A DNA stretch of 64,000 nucleotides from Diadema setosum (Eukaryota; Echinodermata; Echinoidea; Diadematoida; Diadematidae), in assembly GCF_964275005.1 (NCBI RefSeq), contig NC_092704.1, positions 11,100,871 through 11,164,870 on the forward strand, written 5' to 3'. Below, one piece after another: positions 12,400 through 24,844 of this stretch; position 1 is the stretch's first letter; every line of letters starts with the position of its first letter. The position numbers and the translations under genes are program-made. A model generated the notes under the pieces. The model had not been told where the DNA came from. It was given only the letters and a program-made list of their open reading frames with translations, and made no database searches.

Positions 12400-13200
12400 C
12401 TTGTTAATTAATTTCTAGGACTTTCGCAAAAACCTGCAAAAACTGAAGTGGATCTGTAATTTCAAAGCCAATATCAAAGAGATCATCCGGGCTCTTGATG
12501 ACTCTGCTTTGTCCATCATTCAACTTGCATGTCATGTTCCCGTATTTGGTTTTGATGCCGATTCGACGTCATGAGCTTCCTTGGCATTTATCATACACTG
12601 ATCGAGTGACACATTGCATGCCTTTAGATCTTCATTGATGTACACACTTTTCATGTTCTCTTTTCCTTTCAGACTAGAATGCCCAGAATACAGTTTGTTC
12701 CTTTTGTTTGCAATAAAGTGGACTTTGATCTGCCTGCTCTTTCCTTCTTGCCTTTTCCCCAAGATGATGACAAGATCATGAAGATGAGATGTCCTCTTTC
12801 CAAATGTCTATTAAAGCCAACTTCCTTGGCAACATTTGACTCGCCCTCAGTAAGCTCTTCCTTTGTCTCCTCAGCCCCCTCTGGCAGGCCAGTCAGGCAG
12901 AGATTGTCCCTCCTTAGCTCATGTTGGACCTCGTCCTGCTGGAACTGAATCCTCAAGAGATGACATGTGGATTCAGAACATCTTTAATTGTGCTCATACA
13001 AGCTTCTTTCGCTCCTTGTATCACATGCGGTAGTGCAGCTTTAATGACTGAAACTACAGCTTGGACAGTATTTGGGAGAGGCTGTCTCCTGCCCCTCTCT
13101 CACATTATAGCACCCCACGGCCACACAGTTCATGTACACTGAAACTTCTGGACGGTTTGTCCTTGCCTCCTTCATCTACCATTCCCCTTTTCTTCTCCAC
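12400..13200 (-). mobile_element. LINE ORF1 remnant, L1/CR1-like nucleic-acid-binding protein
   Basis: Minus-strand frames contain LRRDNLCLTGLPEG, matching the ENxxRRxNLRIxGxPE block of LINE ORF1 proteins, followed by an ERGHL block and then, in another frame, KVHFIANKRNK and SVYINEDLKAC, matching the KFxxxxDKxxV...IFINEDLT block. The change of frame between blocks (around 12760-12790) shows the copy is decayed. No endonuclease or reverse transcriptase was seen next to it, so it is a fragment. Confidence 0.65.
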
Positions 13201-13946
13201 TGCCTGATCAACTCACATGATAATCAAGCTTTTTTCATTATAGGATAACATTGACAGAGAAGTCTTTTATGAACTATTAAAGTTTTTGCATTCTTTTTCC
13301 TACTACTTGGAATAAAAATCACTGGACCTTGAACATCCCTTTGCTCTTGCTAATCTAATTAAGATATATGCATATTAACTGATCTTGCTTTATGCAATGT
13401 CAGAATATGACATGAACCTCCTGCAAAAGCCCAAATGTCATTCATATTGCAATAGTCTTTGTTAAGCACTTAACAGTAGTGCAAGATTATTCTTATTAAG
13501 GCACTGGCTGTCAACACCATTCAACTTTCTTTCATCCAAGTTCATGGTAACTCTGATTGCTGCTTTGTAGAATAGCATGATGAGTATTACAGCATTATAA
13601 TTCTAATGCTTGGCCTTACAAGTTTGGCTCTACTCATCCACAATTACTTGCCCGTCTTGGAAGTAAATGCCGTTGCCAGAATCAATTTCTCATTCAAAAT
13701 GTGTAGTATTTTCTACAATACCCTCCAAACAACTTTAAAACAGCCCCCCCCCCCCCACACACACACACAGTTAGTAATCCTGGTTGCAATCAAGTACAGT
13801 ATAAGTACATAAACTAGCATCTGAATATGAGCTGATACTTGTCAGCATTTCTCTTTGTCAGCCTTGATTGTGTTAATATTTTTAAAGGGTATATTTGTAC
13901 TTATCATTCAAAATACTCCCCCTGTGTCATACATTTTGCTCCACAG
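13201..13946. other. No gene seen; C-run plus CA repeat
   Basis: AT-rich. A C run followed by a CA repeat occupies about 13744-13770. Confidence 0.5.
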
Positions 13947-14062
13947 AGGAAAAAGAGACGCTTGCATTCAGCATGCTGCCGCTAGTTTGCCGAGGCTGGA
14001 CTGCGAGGGTGTGGGGCAAGTGCTCCTTTCAGGAGTCGGAGTTATTCTACGACTTTCAACCT
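13947..14062 (+). CDS. Candidate internal exon of unidentified gene
   Basis: Acceptor TTGCTCCACAG and donor CCTGTAAGT bound 116 bp that read, in one frame, EKETLAFSMLPLVCRGW then TARVWGKCSFQESELFYDFQP. The exon starts after a split codon and ends in phase 0, matching the phase-0 acceptor at 15108. LPLVCRGW is vaguely F-box-like, but one motif is not enough for a call. No upstream exon was found. Confidence 0.4.
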
Positions 14063-15108
14063 GTAAGTACCTAACTGTTCGGAGGCTAATCTTCTAAAAC
14101 AAGTGATGTGTTGCCCTCTTATTAAAATGATGAGATGGACTTTGACATTGCAATACAAAATATAGAAATCATCAAGCTGTGGTCCATAGTTACAGAAATT
14201 CCCAGTTTATGCTGTTTCATTTGTTAGTTTAGTCCATGGATTCTACATATTTATGCAAATTTATTATGTTGCTAACGTATGCTGTGAATCACAATAATTT
14301 TTTTTAATGAAAAAAAAATCTTATATTACATAGTCAACATACATATTTACTTTATTTTGTGCCTGACTGCTCAATCACACACTTGTCCAATATCAATATG
14401 TCCTTTTCATTTTGATAAAAAGGAAAAAAAATTCGCATGAAATGCAATATTGGTCCCAAATGTCGCCAACAAGTAATATTCCATTCATTAATAAATATTG
14501 CACTTGACCTATGGTATCATTATATTCAGCAAGATGCTGGAAATATATCACATACCACTCATATACATCCAATGTGATACAGGGTGTCTCCCCCCCCCCC
14601 CCATGCCAAAAAGAAAAAAGACCTTGCATACTCCTTAATGTTCCTACAATGTAAGTGGACAAAATTGATATACTACTAGTATTGGAAAGAGTAACTTACC
14701 CAAAATAATGAAATGCAATTCAGAAGTAGTTTTAGTTTGATAATACTTTTTGCCTGGGCTTGCCAGCAATAAAATTAATTGCCTTTCAGAAGTTCCCATA
14801 GGCCACACAGTTGAATATTCATTCAGCCAGGTCATGGTTAGCCCTTGCAAGAATAGAAAATGTAATACATGGATGTTATATACTACATAAAATACCCAAT
14901 TTAGGGTATATGTTTGCAAATGAAATGTTGCAGAATTTGGCCAGGCACTTTATTATGAACTCTACCTTGAACACTGGAGAGGTGTGGGAAATATATCTGT
15001 TCTGATGGACTTCATTATACCAATGCCTCAACCCAACACTTCTGTGTCAAGATTTTATCGAGATGTATTATATGCATGTTTCTTTTCCACTTCCATTTCA
15101 TTTTACAG
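14063..15108 (+). other. Candidate intron
   Basis: AT-rich with a C run at about 14590. It has a GTAAGT donor and a TTTTACAG acceptor. Confidence 0.4.
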
Positions 15109-15775
15109 GAGGGCACAGACCTGGCTTTCTACATTGGACAAATTGACAGGAAGCAGAGACCACAGCCCTTCATCTTGCTGATGGGAGGATCCTGGAAGAA
15201 GCCACTGCAAACCTTTGTCATTAGGAAGTTTTCGCTACACGACGCGAAGACCGAGAATACGAGGAAGCGATCACTTGTGACAGTCCCCGCGTACTCTGAC
15301 TCCCGTCCCCATATCTATGCAGTTTCGCTTTGCTGTACAAGACGGAGGCGTGGGGACAAGATCGCTGATTGGTTGGCTAACTGGCTGGCTCACTCCTGCC
15401 AAGCATTGGGACCGAACGCTATTTTGGCCAAGTTCCGTACTCGTTTTCCCCCGGACGGGACGTTCCTCAGATTTGATCATGTGCAGAAGCAAATTTCGCA
15501 CACGACACGCTCAACTCCCGGCCGCGTTGTGCTTGCGAAAACTCCCTATTGTAGAGAGACAGGGATTCTTGTTTCCAACTTTGACAAAGGCTGTGGACTG
15601 TGCATTCAAAGTGCATTATGTCCTAGATGTAGAGTACTGAGTACCAGGCTCAATGTTTTGCTGCCTGGCATTTCTTGGAGACAGTTGAGTACAAAATGCC
15701 TGGTAAAGTGACGTCCAATTCTGTGAGAGAGATCAGGACATACCTGAACTCTTCAAATCAGGAAGATTAGATGCG
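15109..15775 (+). pseudogene. Decayed gene fragment of unknown family
   Basis: After an acceptor at 15108 the frame reads EGTDLAFYIGQIDRKQ, then MGGSWKKPLQTFVIRKFSL, and stays open to 15711. A second frame gives LTKAVDCAFKVHYVLDVEY near 15580-15640, and a third gives MPGKVTSNSVREIRTYL before a stop at about 15770. The VDCAFKVHYVLDVEY segment resembles the C-terminal block of SAMD3-like uncharacterised proteins from fish and invertebrates, by memory only. Good protein-like text spread over three frames points to a decayed copy. Alternative: part of a functional gene with unseen introns. Confidence 0.35.
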
Positions 15776-17690
15776 TAGAATGAGATTTTCATGGTCATCA
15801 GAAGTTTAATTGACAAAGTTGACTTTTAGGTCATTCGTCAAAGCAAAGGTTTGGTATCTATGTTTTATTTGTTTATAACTCAATAAGTAATGGATACATG
15901 TCACATGGAAAGATCAAAGGTCATGAGAAGATTGTTCTATTAGTCGGTAATGTTGGCCCTTGAAAACTTGTGATAAAGATGGGCTAGAAATGAATTAAAA
16001 AGGGTATTTTGCATAGTAGTGACTTAATGAAATATTGGGCAAGATCTTCACAGGTTTATACTGAAGCATGACAGGCAATTTTCAGAAATATAGCAATTGT
16101 GAAATTAAAACCTCATATCTGTTGAGCATAATGGAGGTGACACTCTGTACTGAATGTGGCCTTCATAAAGTTCAAGATGAACTGTTTTGTAGAATGTATA
16201 TTTCCATTATGAGTTTATTTCATTGTTTATAGAGTAATCTTCATTACTGCCATCTCTATCACAAGAGTGACAGAGATGATCTTTGCTGGACAGATGTGCT
16301 GTACTTGGCACATCCCAGTTATGAAAAAAAAATGTATGTGTTGGTAGCAGGTATGACTTCTCAAATTACACCCGTAAACAGGAGTAAATTTCATTATAAT
16401 TACAATGTACTGTATATGTTATTTGGTCTGTTCAGATATGCTGAATATAGGTATGGAGTAGAATTTTCACAAGAGATAAAACTTATTTCTTAATGTGAAT
16501 GGTTTCTCCATCTGCAGTATATTTACAGTCATCATTGTACCGTCAAGGAAATATAATCTAATAACCCCTGACTTACTATTGCAGATGTTCCCCAAAAGCA
16601 TTGCAACTGAAATGATTCAAAATGTTGTTACATCAAATTGAACATTGTTAAAAATGATCTAGTTAATAGAGAAGCTGTGTAGTGCAATACCTTCAGTAAT
16701 ATTTTCTTAGTGGGGCAACTAAGTACAGTATTGGGACAGAAAAGCAAATCCTTAGAGGGTCATTCCCTTATGCTTCGCTTATGAGATTTCCAAGCGCATG
16801 TAATAGTGACAAACACTTCAAGAACAAAGTCGGTGGTTCTAAGAAAATCAGATAATTATTCCAGGAAATAAGACTCATTCAAGATTTATCTTGTCTTGTC
16901 AGGGTATGATCACTATAAAACTGGATAATGTGTCTGTAAGGTGTGCATTGGACTGTAAAAGCATTCTGAAAAATTACATTCTCTGTGTACTGTTCATTCA
17001 GTTAGCCCTTTTGGACCCATCTGAGGGCAACTGATGGTCCCCATGCACCCACACAATATGAGAAATGAGCAACAAAATATTCAATGTGGCACAGGTATAG
17101 ATAATCTCAAGCTGAACACATCCATGTTATGCATGATAATTAATTCTTTAATTATTGCATGTTTCAAATTCAATTTGCCATTGCAGTTTAGTTGAAATAT
17201 TGTGAAATGTGATTTTTACGGCGTTAAGCGCCCCATTTGTATGTAAGTGGAATCAAAATGTACATTTGACAATACACTAATCTTTAGATGAGTCGAGGTC
17301 AATTCAGCTGGGAAATCACTTAACTCAAGCATTTACAAAAGCTCGTGATTTTTCCTCTGCAGTCAAACTGCATATTTTTACTAAATCCGCGCAAGTCGAC
17401 ACATTTTTCTCGGTTCTCGAGAACTTCGACTTATCAAAGGTTAACTGTATAAGAAGAATTGTTACTCTGTATATATTCTGAAAATGGATGAGACAATTCT
17501 TGATTGGCTCAATTTGTTATTTGTAATAAGTTTGTACATCGATGGACATATTGACCGATTGAAGGTTTTCTAATGATACGATGTCAGTGATATAGACAGT
17601 GAAAATGTGCTGAAATATATAATTGGCCAAAAAAATAAACATTTGTGTTATTGTGCTTATATATACAAGTGAGTTGTACAGTAATATGGG
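15776..17690. other. No gene supported; one MITE end
   Basis: AT-rich. Around 17425-17452 the sequence GACTTATCAAAGGTTAACTG followed by TA looks like the right end of a pogo/Tigger-like MITE whose left end is not visible. Confidence 0.45.
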
Positions 17691-17734
17691 ATTAAGAACT
17701 GTTTAAATTCTAAACATGAATATTTAATATTTGC

Positions 17735-18135
17735 TTTAAACAACCCAGTTGTATAAAATTACTTTTAAACAACCCGGTTGTATAAAATGACTTTTAAACA
17801 ACAGTTGTTTAGAGTTTTAAACAACTTTTTTTAAACAACTCAGTTGTATAAAATTACATTTAAACAACAGTTGTTTAGACTTTTAAACAACTTTTTTTAA
17901 ACAACCCAGTTGTATAAAATGACTTTTAAACAACAGTTGTTTAAATTTTTAAACAACTTTTTTAAACAACCCAGTTGTTTAGATTTCTTTTAAACAGCAG
18001 TTGTTTAGAATTTTTAAACAACAAAGGGTTAAAAGTTTAAACAACTACGTGTTGTTTAATTTTTAAACAACAGTTGAGCGATTCACCGGTTAACTTGTGG
18101 TTGTTTAAAATTTTAAACAACCTTGTTGATTTTTT
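17735..18135. repeat. Palindromic TTTAAACAAC array
   Basis: About 400 bp of repeated TTTAAACAACCCAGTTGT and AAACAACAGTTGTTT segments. Each unit is itself close to a palindrome. It ends at 18135-18146 with a CACTGTTAGAAAAA-like edge on the minus strand and abuts the LINE open frame directly. No protein. Confidence 0.85.
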
Positions 18136-18136
18136 T

Positions 18137-19192
18137 CTAACAGTGTAAACTGTTCTTATATAAAACATTTCTTTTCTTAATGGAACGAAAAATTCCCTTT
18201 GTTATCCATGGATTTTTGATTTTTTTATCGTTTTTCTTTGCAATTGTGGGGATATGTTTGTTAAAATAAGAAAGGAATATATTCCAAAAGGTGTCATAAG
18301 CAATGTTTGGGTCTGCAGAAATTAATACATCATCCCACGTTTCCGTGATTAAATCATCGTTGAGTAATGATATATTTTCTAGAGTGAATTTCCGCTTCTT
18401 TTTACGTTCTTTCTGCTTAACATAAGAATTCTGTGTGTCGCCACAAATGAAAAATATAGGTAAATGGTCAGAGATATCACTATACAAAAGACCAGATTTC
18501 GAATAATCTGTGTCAATATTCGTAAAAATATTATCGATCAACGTTGATGAATTGACAGTAATTCTCGAAGGCTTATCAATTGTGATATTACAAAAATTTG
18601 CTTGCAAGATATTGCAGAATCTATTTCTAAGAATGTGCTCCTCTTTCAAAAGATCAATGTTAAAGTCACCCATAATATATACATCTTTGTTTTCTTGATT
18701 GATCAGCTCTAATAAGACATCAAAATTATCTAAAAATGAATTACTATCTGTATGAGGGGGCCTGTATATTACGCAAAATATTATGTTTTTTCTATCATAC
18801 ATATTAATTTCAACACATGTGCAATCAAATTCATTTCCATTGTATGTCAAATCAGGCCTTTCTTTATACGATAATATGTGTGATAGGAACAGGGCGACTC
18901 CGCCTCCCCTTCCGCATTTTCTATCAGAACGGACAACAGAATACCCATCAATGTTATATAAAGGGGGAGATTTGTCGTTAAGCCATGTTTCTGTGATGCC
19001 AATAGCGGAGAATTTCATATTTATCGTAGACAATAATAATTGCATATTTTCATAATTTCTTAACAGACTGCGGGCATTTACATGTAATAAACTGAAAGAA
19101 TGCTCGTTATTAATAAATTCTGAATTAAACTCATCCGGCAAATAATATCGACACTGGACATTTTTATGCAAACATGGATTAAATTCATCCAT
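18137..19192 (-). mobile_element. LINE ORF2 endonuclease domain, RT missing
   Basis: 351-codon open frame without a break. It carries the apurinic-like endonuclease motifs in order: LLHVNARSL, ITETWL, GRGGGVALF, VIYRPPHTD, YIMGDFNIDLL, STLIDNIFTN and YSDISDHLPIFF. These are the L2/CR1-type EN motifs, including catalytic N, E, D and the final D-H. After them PWITKGIFRSIKKRN is the linker that normally precedes reverse transcriptase. The frame stops there, where the TTTAAACAAC array begins, and no RT is present on either side of the array. A retrotransposon copy lacking its 3' part is unusual, since most LINE copies lose their 5' part. Confidence 0.88.
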
Positions 19193-19880
19193 ATTTCAAA
19201 GGAGGACAACATATGGACCATAACGTTACCATCAGCATTTGTTTAAAAGTTGCCGAAAGCAGACAAGAAGAGAAGGAAGGCATATAGCAAGTCATACAGA
19301 GTGTAAATTGCTTACGAAGTACTGTCAAGAGTAGTGGCCGCATCGCACAGGTGAGATGTCACAGTAAAGATCATTTCTACATCAACTCTCCCTGTACATA
19401 TATATATAAAGTCAAAATATCTTTGGAAATATTCTATTTACATTGGTAAGCCTGTACACAGCATGGTATTTGATTACATAAGTACACATGGATATTCATA
19501 TTTGCCGTGGTGCAGACTTAGAGGTCGTCAGAGAAAGAAAGGCAGAGAGGAGGATGATCGGAGAAAAAGAGAAATAGACATAAAGAAACATGGTTGTGAC
19601 GTAATGAATTAAACAAGAGATATTGAGAAGCATTATTTATAGTACATACACGCAGGAGACTGTGGTGACCTAACTGGAGGAAAGGAAGTTGTGCGGGACT
19701 CCAGTTCGGTTCCTCCATTTCCCGGCAAAGAAGCGAAGCTTCACACCGTTCTTGTACAGCTCCTGAACGGCTGTGGACCATTTCCTCTTCTCAGCCAGAT
19801 CGTCAGCTGTGATATTTGTGATATATTTGATATATTTTTGTTTATAAGTTTGTGTGCGAATATTATGATTGTGAAATGAA
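19193..19880 (-). mobile_element. LINE ORF1 C-terminal remnant upstream of the endonuclease frame
   Basis: Minus-strand codons at about 19815-19680 read DDLAEKRKWSTAVQELYKNG, then VKLRFFAGKWRN, then a stop. This resembles the end of LINE ORF1 proteins (KRKxLxxVxxxLYxNGVKxRFFxGKW). It lies about 490 bp ahead of the ORF2 start on the same strand, as expected for one element. The 5' limit is not visible. Confidence 0.6.
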
Positions 19881-20731
19881 GATTATGTTTAATTTTCCAT
19901 AGCAGTTTTTTCCAATTTGTATGTACAAGTGTATTTGATTGATTTTGAAATTTTGCTCATCAGGTGTTATTTTTTAGAATGATTGTTTGGTTTACATGTT
20001 AATCTAAGGATGATTGCGTGATTATGACATTTATTACAAAATGAAAATGTACAAAATTCTGCAATTCAGCCATATCAATGGCTGCAAATGATTTTTTAAT
20101 AAACCATTACCATTACATCATATTGTGATACATCACATGAATCATCACGTGACTTATTGCATAATTACACAATGTTATGATCACATTTAAACACTATAGT
20201 AAATTAGTGAATGTGATTTGTGAATACAAAATGCAAGCGTTTTCTGAAATGACCGCTGGGGTTGTTTATCAAACTGGTTTAATTGCTATCAGTGGTTATG
20301 ATCATTACAAACTAAACAAGCGATAGTTGTGTTTCCCTTACAAGAAGGCAAAAGTATTAGTATATGCTCTTGCGTTACGCATAATTTGTTTCACAGAATG
20401 CAATAGAAATTGATATCGATTCAATGTGAAACAGGATTATGAGAACCTTTTGTGCAAACGATAGTGAGTGTATCTCCGGTAATTTGCAAATGATGTGAAT
20501 TGTTATTGTTGTTCTCTAGTTCTGTTTCATCGCATCATATCTCTTTTTATGCCGCAGTATCAACGCTAATTTTATACAGTGATCCGTTTCAATTTATTTC
20601 ACTTTCATTTAACAATTAATGAACTGTACTTGATGCATATCGACAAAACCCGGCACACTGTTATTCAGCGTCAATGCCAAACAAACTGAACGGATCAAAC
20701 GGGTTTAATTTCATAAATGTCAGTTTGCTCT
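19881..20731. other. No gene seen
   Basis: AT-rich single-copy-looking DNA up to the foldback element. Confidence 0.5.
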
Positions 20732-20740
20732 TGTATCACC

Positions 20741-21735
20741 CCTAAATGTAATATCAACGCTAAATGTAATATCGACCCTAAATGTAATACACCTTAACCC
20801 TAAATGTAATAACAACCCTAAATGTAATACATTTTAACGCTAAATGTAATAATCGAGTCAACCCTAAATGTAATACATTTTAACCCTAAATGTAATAAAC
20901 GGAGACAACCCTAAATGTAATACATGTCAACCCTAAATGTAATATCGACCCTAAATGTAATACATGTCAACCCTAAATGTAATATCGACCCTAAATGTAA
21001 TACTTTTTAACCCTATATGTAATATCGACCCTAAATGAAATACATGTCAACCCTAAATGTTATATCGACCCTAAATGTAATACTTTTTAACCCTAAATGT
21101 AATATCGACCCTAAATGTAATACATCTTAACCCTAAATGTAATATCGACCCTAAATGTAATACACCTTAACCCTAAATGTAATAACAACCCTAAATGTAA
21201 TACATTTTAACGCTAAATGTAATAATCGAGTCAACCCTAAATGTAATACATTTTAACCCTAAATGTAATAACCGGAGACAACCCTAAATGTAATATCGAC
21301 CCTAAATGTAATACATGTCAACCCTAAATACAATATCGACCCTAAATGTAATACTTTTTAACTCTAAATGTAATATCGACCCTAAATGTAATACATGTCA
21401 ACCCTAAATGTAATATCGACCCTAAATGTAATACATCTTAACCCTAAATGTAATATCGACCCTAAATGTAATACACCTTAACCCTAAATGTAATAACAAC
21501 CCTAAATGTAATACATTTCAACCCTAAATGTAATATCGACCCTAAATGTAATACATGTCAACGCTAAATGTAACATCGACCCTAAATGTAATACATCTTA
21601 ACGATGTAATAACAACCCTAAATGTAATACATTTTAACGCTAAATGTAATAACAATCCTAAATGTAATTCATGTCAACCCTATAAATGTGATACATCTTG
21701 ACGCTTAATGTAATTACCACCCTAAATGTAAAAAC
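20741..21735 (+). repeat. Left-arm tandem subrepeats CCCTAAATGTAAT
   Basis: Dozens of units with spacers such as ATCGA, ACATGTCAA, ACACCTTAA, AACAA and AATCGAGTCAA. The unit contains CCCTAA, but the units are not telomeric hexamers. Confidence 0.9.
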
Positions 21736-22804
21736 CTCATTATAGAGAGTGTAACCAACGCAGAATATCGGGCAAAAGGTCAGGGGGTATATGAAAAGGA
21801 TATGACGCAACTTTTTACAGCACTCTTGAAAGAACAGCAATAGTTGCTTAGATTTGTTTTTGTTGTTTACCCAGGTAAAGATCACACAGTCTTATTAATT
21901 CCTTTGTTTGCTGCAAAGTTAATTAGGTACATTTGACATAGTTTTTCTTTTTAATCTATACCTTTATCATACAATCACATAAACATTTTGTATTCCAAGT
22001 GTTCATGTTAGTTTAAAGTTTTGATGAAAAAGAAAAAAAATGGGCAAAAATTCTCTGCAAGGAAATTCTGAATATAAATAATATTGCAAGAAAAAAAAAT
22101 ATACCTACTCATGAAACGGGATGATAGAGCGAGTAGATTGAGAAAATTAGAAATTAGAAAGATTTAGAAAGATTTCGCAAATTCTTTACGAACCATCATT
22201 ATCTGATATGTAATGTTTCAATGACGAAATAGCTGTCACACATTGACATGGCAGCAAATCACTGTCTGAAATATTAGCCTCATGACATTGTTCACCGGTA
22301 CTCCTGGTAATCAGTACTATACTTAGTGACACGAAACTGGGACAGTTGGTCGTGGGGAGGGTACACGAAATAAATTTAAAAATGCCAGTAAAGCAAAAAG
22401 AAATAAATGGTTTTTTTATCATCTTTGAGTCACCATTTGTATATTGACTTTTCTATGATATGTAAATGTATGAGTAAGGCAAACTGACTTAACTTTTGCC
22501 CATTTTTTTCTTTTTCAACAAAACTCTAAGCAATAATGAACACTGAATAAAGATTGGAATACAAAATGTTTATGTGATAGTATGATATTTAAGAACTATG
22601 TCACATGGACCTAATTAACTTTGCAGCAAACAATAGATTTAATATGACTGTGTGATTTTTACCTGGGTAAACAACAAAAACAAGTCTAAGCAACTATTGC
22701 CGTTCTTTCAAGAGTGCGAGAGAAAATTGCGTCATAATTATCTCCTTCGTAAGCCTTTCGTATACCCCCTGACATTTTGCCCGATATTCTGCGTTGCTTA
22801 CCCT

Positions 22805-23800
22805 CTCTATAATCAGGTGTATTGCATTTAAGGTCGTAATTACATTAAGCGTTGAATGTATTATATCTAATAGGGTTGACATGAATTACATTAAGTATTT
22901 TTATTACATTTAGCGTTAAAATGTATTACATTTAGGGTTGTTATTACATTTAGCGTTAAGATGTATTACATTTAGGGTCGATGTTACATTTAGCGTTGAC
23001 ATGTATTACATTTAGGGTTGTTATTACATTTAGGGTTAAGGTGTATTACATTTAGGGTCGATATTACATTTAGGGTTAAGATGTATTACATTTAGGGTCG
23101 ATATTACATTTAGGGTTAAAAAGTATTACATTTAGGGTCGATATTACATTTAGGGTTGACATGTATTACATTTAGGGTCGATATTACATTTAGGGTTAAA
23201 AAAGTATTACATTTAGGGTCGATATTACATTTAGGGTTGACATGTATTACATTTAGGGTTGTCTCCGGTTATTACATTTAGGGTTAAAATGTATTACATT
23301 TAGGGTTGACTCGATTATTACATTTAGCGTTAAAACGTATTACATTTAGGGTTGTTATTACATTTAGGGTTAAGGTGTATTACATTTAGGGTCGATATTA
23401 CATTTAGGGTTAAAATGTATTACATTTAGGGTCGATATTACATTTAGGGTTAAAAAGTATTACATTTAGGGTCGATATTACATTTAGGGTTGACATGTAT
23501 TACATTTAGGGTCGATATTACATTTAGGGTTAAAAATTATTACATTTAGGGTCGATATTACATTTAGGGTTGACATGTATTACATTTAGGGTCGATATTA
23601 CATTTAGGGTTGACATGTATTACATTTAGGGTTGTCTCCGGTTATTACATTTAGGGTTAAAATGTATTACATTTAGGGTTGACTCGATTATTACATTTAG
23701 CGTTAAAATGTATTACATTTAGGGTTGTTATTACATTTAGGGTTAAGGTGTATTACATTTAGGGTCGATATTACATTTAGCGTTGATATTACAGTTAGGG
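22805..23800 (-). repeat. Right-arm tandem subrepeats, inverted
   Basis: Reverse complement of the left-arm array (ATTACATTTAGGG units) with the same variants in mirrored order from the outer end inward. Confidence 0.9.
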
Positions 23801-23808
23801 GTGATACA

Positions 23809-24690
23809 GTTCTATCTTAAGCCTATCTATATACAAGGTAAAGATCTATTCGTGTTTGTACAAATCTCATGCACCACTCCCTCGTTTCCTCCATAGAGTT
23901 ATAGTCACTGTTGGAATAAATATCCCCCCCCCCCCCGGCCCCCTGCCAACGGTTTCAATATTATTCAACTATTTCTGTCAACAAACTGGGTCATGGCAAG
24001 ATCACCGTCTCATAATGAAGTAGCGACCCTAGCACCATGGCGATAGCGGTAACAAAGATATCCCTATTCATTAGCCCCATGATTTTTTGCCCTTACTTCA
24101 ACGCTGATGAACTGAAATTTTGGTGGGATTGTTTGCGCGGGAAAAATGCGAGTGTTTTCAGGAGTGTTTGCCCTATTGTCATGACAACAGCACGCCATAA
24201 AACGGAAGAAACAAAATGCGGAGTATTGACATATTTCTGTATACGCGAAACCATAAAGAGGCTATTCAAATCACGATGGCAGCCACGACCATAAATAATC
24301 ACGTTTGCTCTCAGTTCGATATTATGGGGTATAGGATTTAATAAAGAGCTGCATTTCCGTCGCATATTATAATATTATACGATCCGGGAATGGTTGTACA
24401 GGAATGAATATAGGGTACGTGGTGATGATTATCATAGCGTGATGTACATAATAAACCGTAAGAGATTACTAGTATATTATAGAGCATACCCATTACGTTT
24501 ACATATAGGGCCTATACTACTAGTATACATTATAGAAATCTTGCATGCTGAAGTAAATGAGTATAGAGTTAAGTAAAATGCAACACAATGATATTGTTCA
24601 TATTTTCTTACGTTTCTCATTATTTTCTACAATCCAGTAATATTCTCCATTACACATTATATACTACTTATAGTACTTTACTACATACAC
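23809..24690. other. No gene supported
   Basis: A C run sits at about 23924-23936. A moderately CpG-richer stretch lies at 24010-24320, with an 85-codon open frame that shows no domain. Confidence 0.45.
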
Positions 24691-24699
24691 ACAGGCGCG

Positions 24700-24701
24700 C
24701 A

Positions 24702-24742
<41 letters not shown>
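24700..24742. repeat. CA microsatellite
   Basis: About 20 CA dinucleotides. Confidence 0.9.
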
Positions 24743-24745
<3 letters not shown>

Positions 24746-24787
24746 AACGTTAACAGGTATACTAGTATACACCATAATCTATACACC

Positions 24788-24788
<1 letters not shown>

Positions 24789-24843
<55 letters not shown>
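24789..24843. repeat. GATA microsatellite
   Basis: About 13 GATA units, ending at the edge of the MITE that follows. Confidence 0.9.

Positions 24844-24844
<1 letters not shown>

Larger units (their letters stand above)
20732..23808. mobile_element. Foldback (TU-like) element, about 3.1 kb
   Basis: Both ends start TGTATCACCCCTAA. Each arm has an outer domain of about 1 kb made of tandem 16-20 bp subrepeats of the form CCCTAAATGTAAT plus a short variable spacer, and an inner non-tandem domain (about 21740-22060 and 22490-22815) that is also inverted. The order of spacer variants is mirrored between arms. The middle, about 22060-22490, is unique and has no open frame of note. The layout matches the TU foldback elements of sea urchins. 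No transposase is encoded, so it must be mobilised in trans. A clean target duplication is not visible (left GTTTGCTCT, right GTTCTATCT). Confidence 0.88.

Noticed and set aside
13947-14062. F-box exon of the kelch gene
   Set aside because: LPLVCRGW is suggestive, but the exon is 23 kb upstream, has its own downstream partner at 15109 and the F-box start is missing.
20741-23800. Regular repeats as a CRISPR array or an internal telomere
   Set aside because: Animal DNA, variable spacers of only 3-11 bp, and arms in inverted orientation. Units are not TTAGGG hexamers. A foldback element explains all of it.
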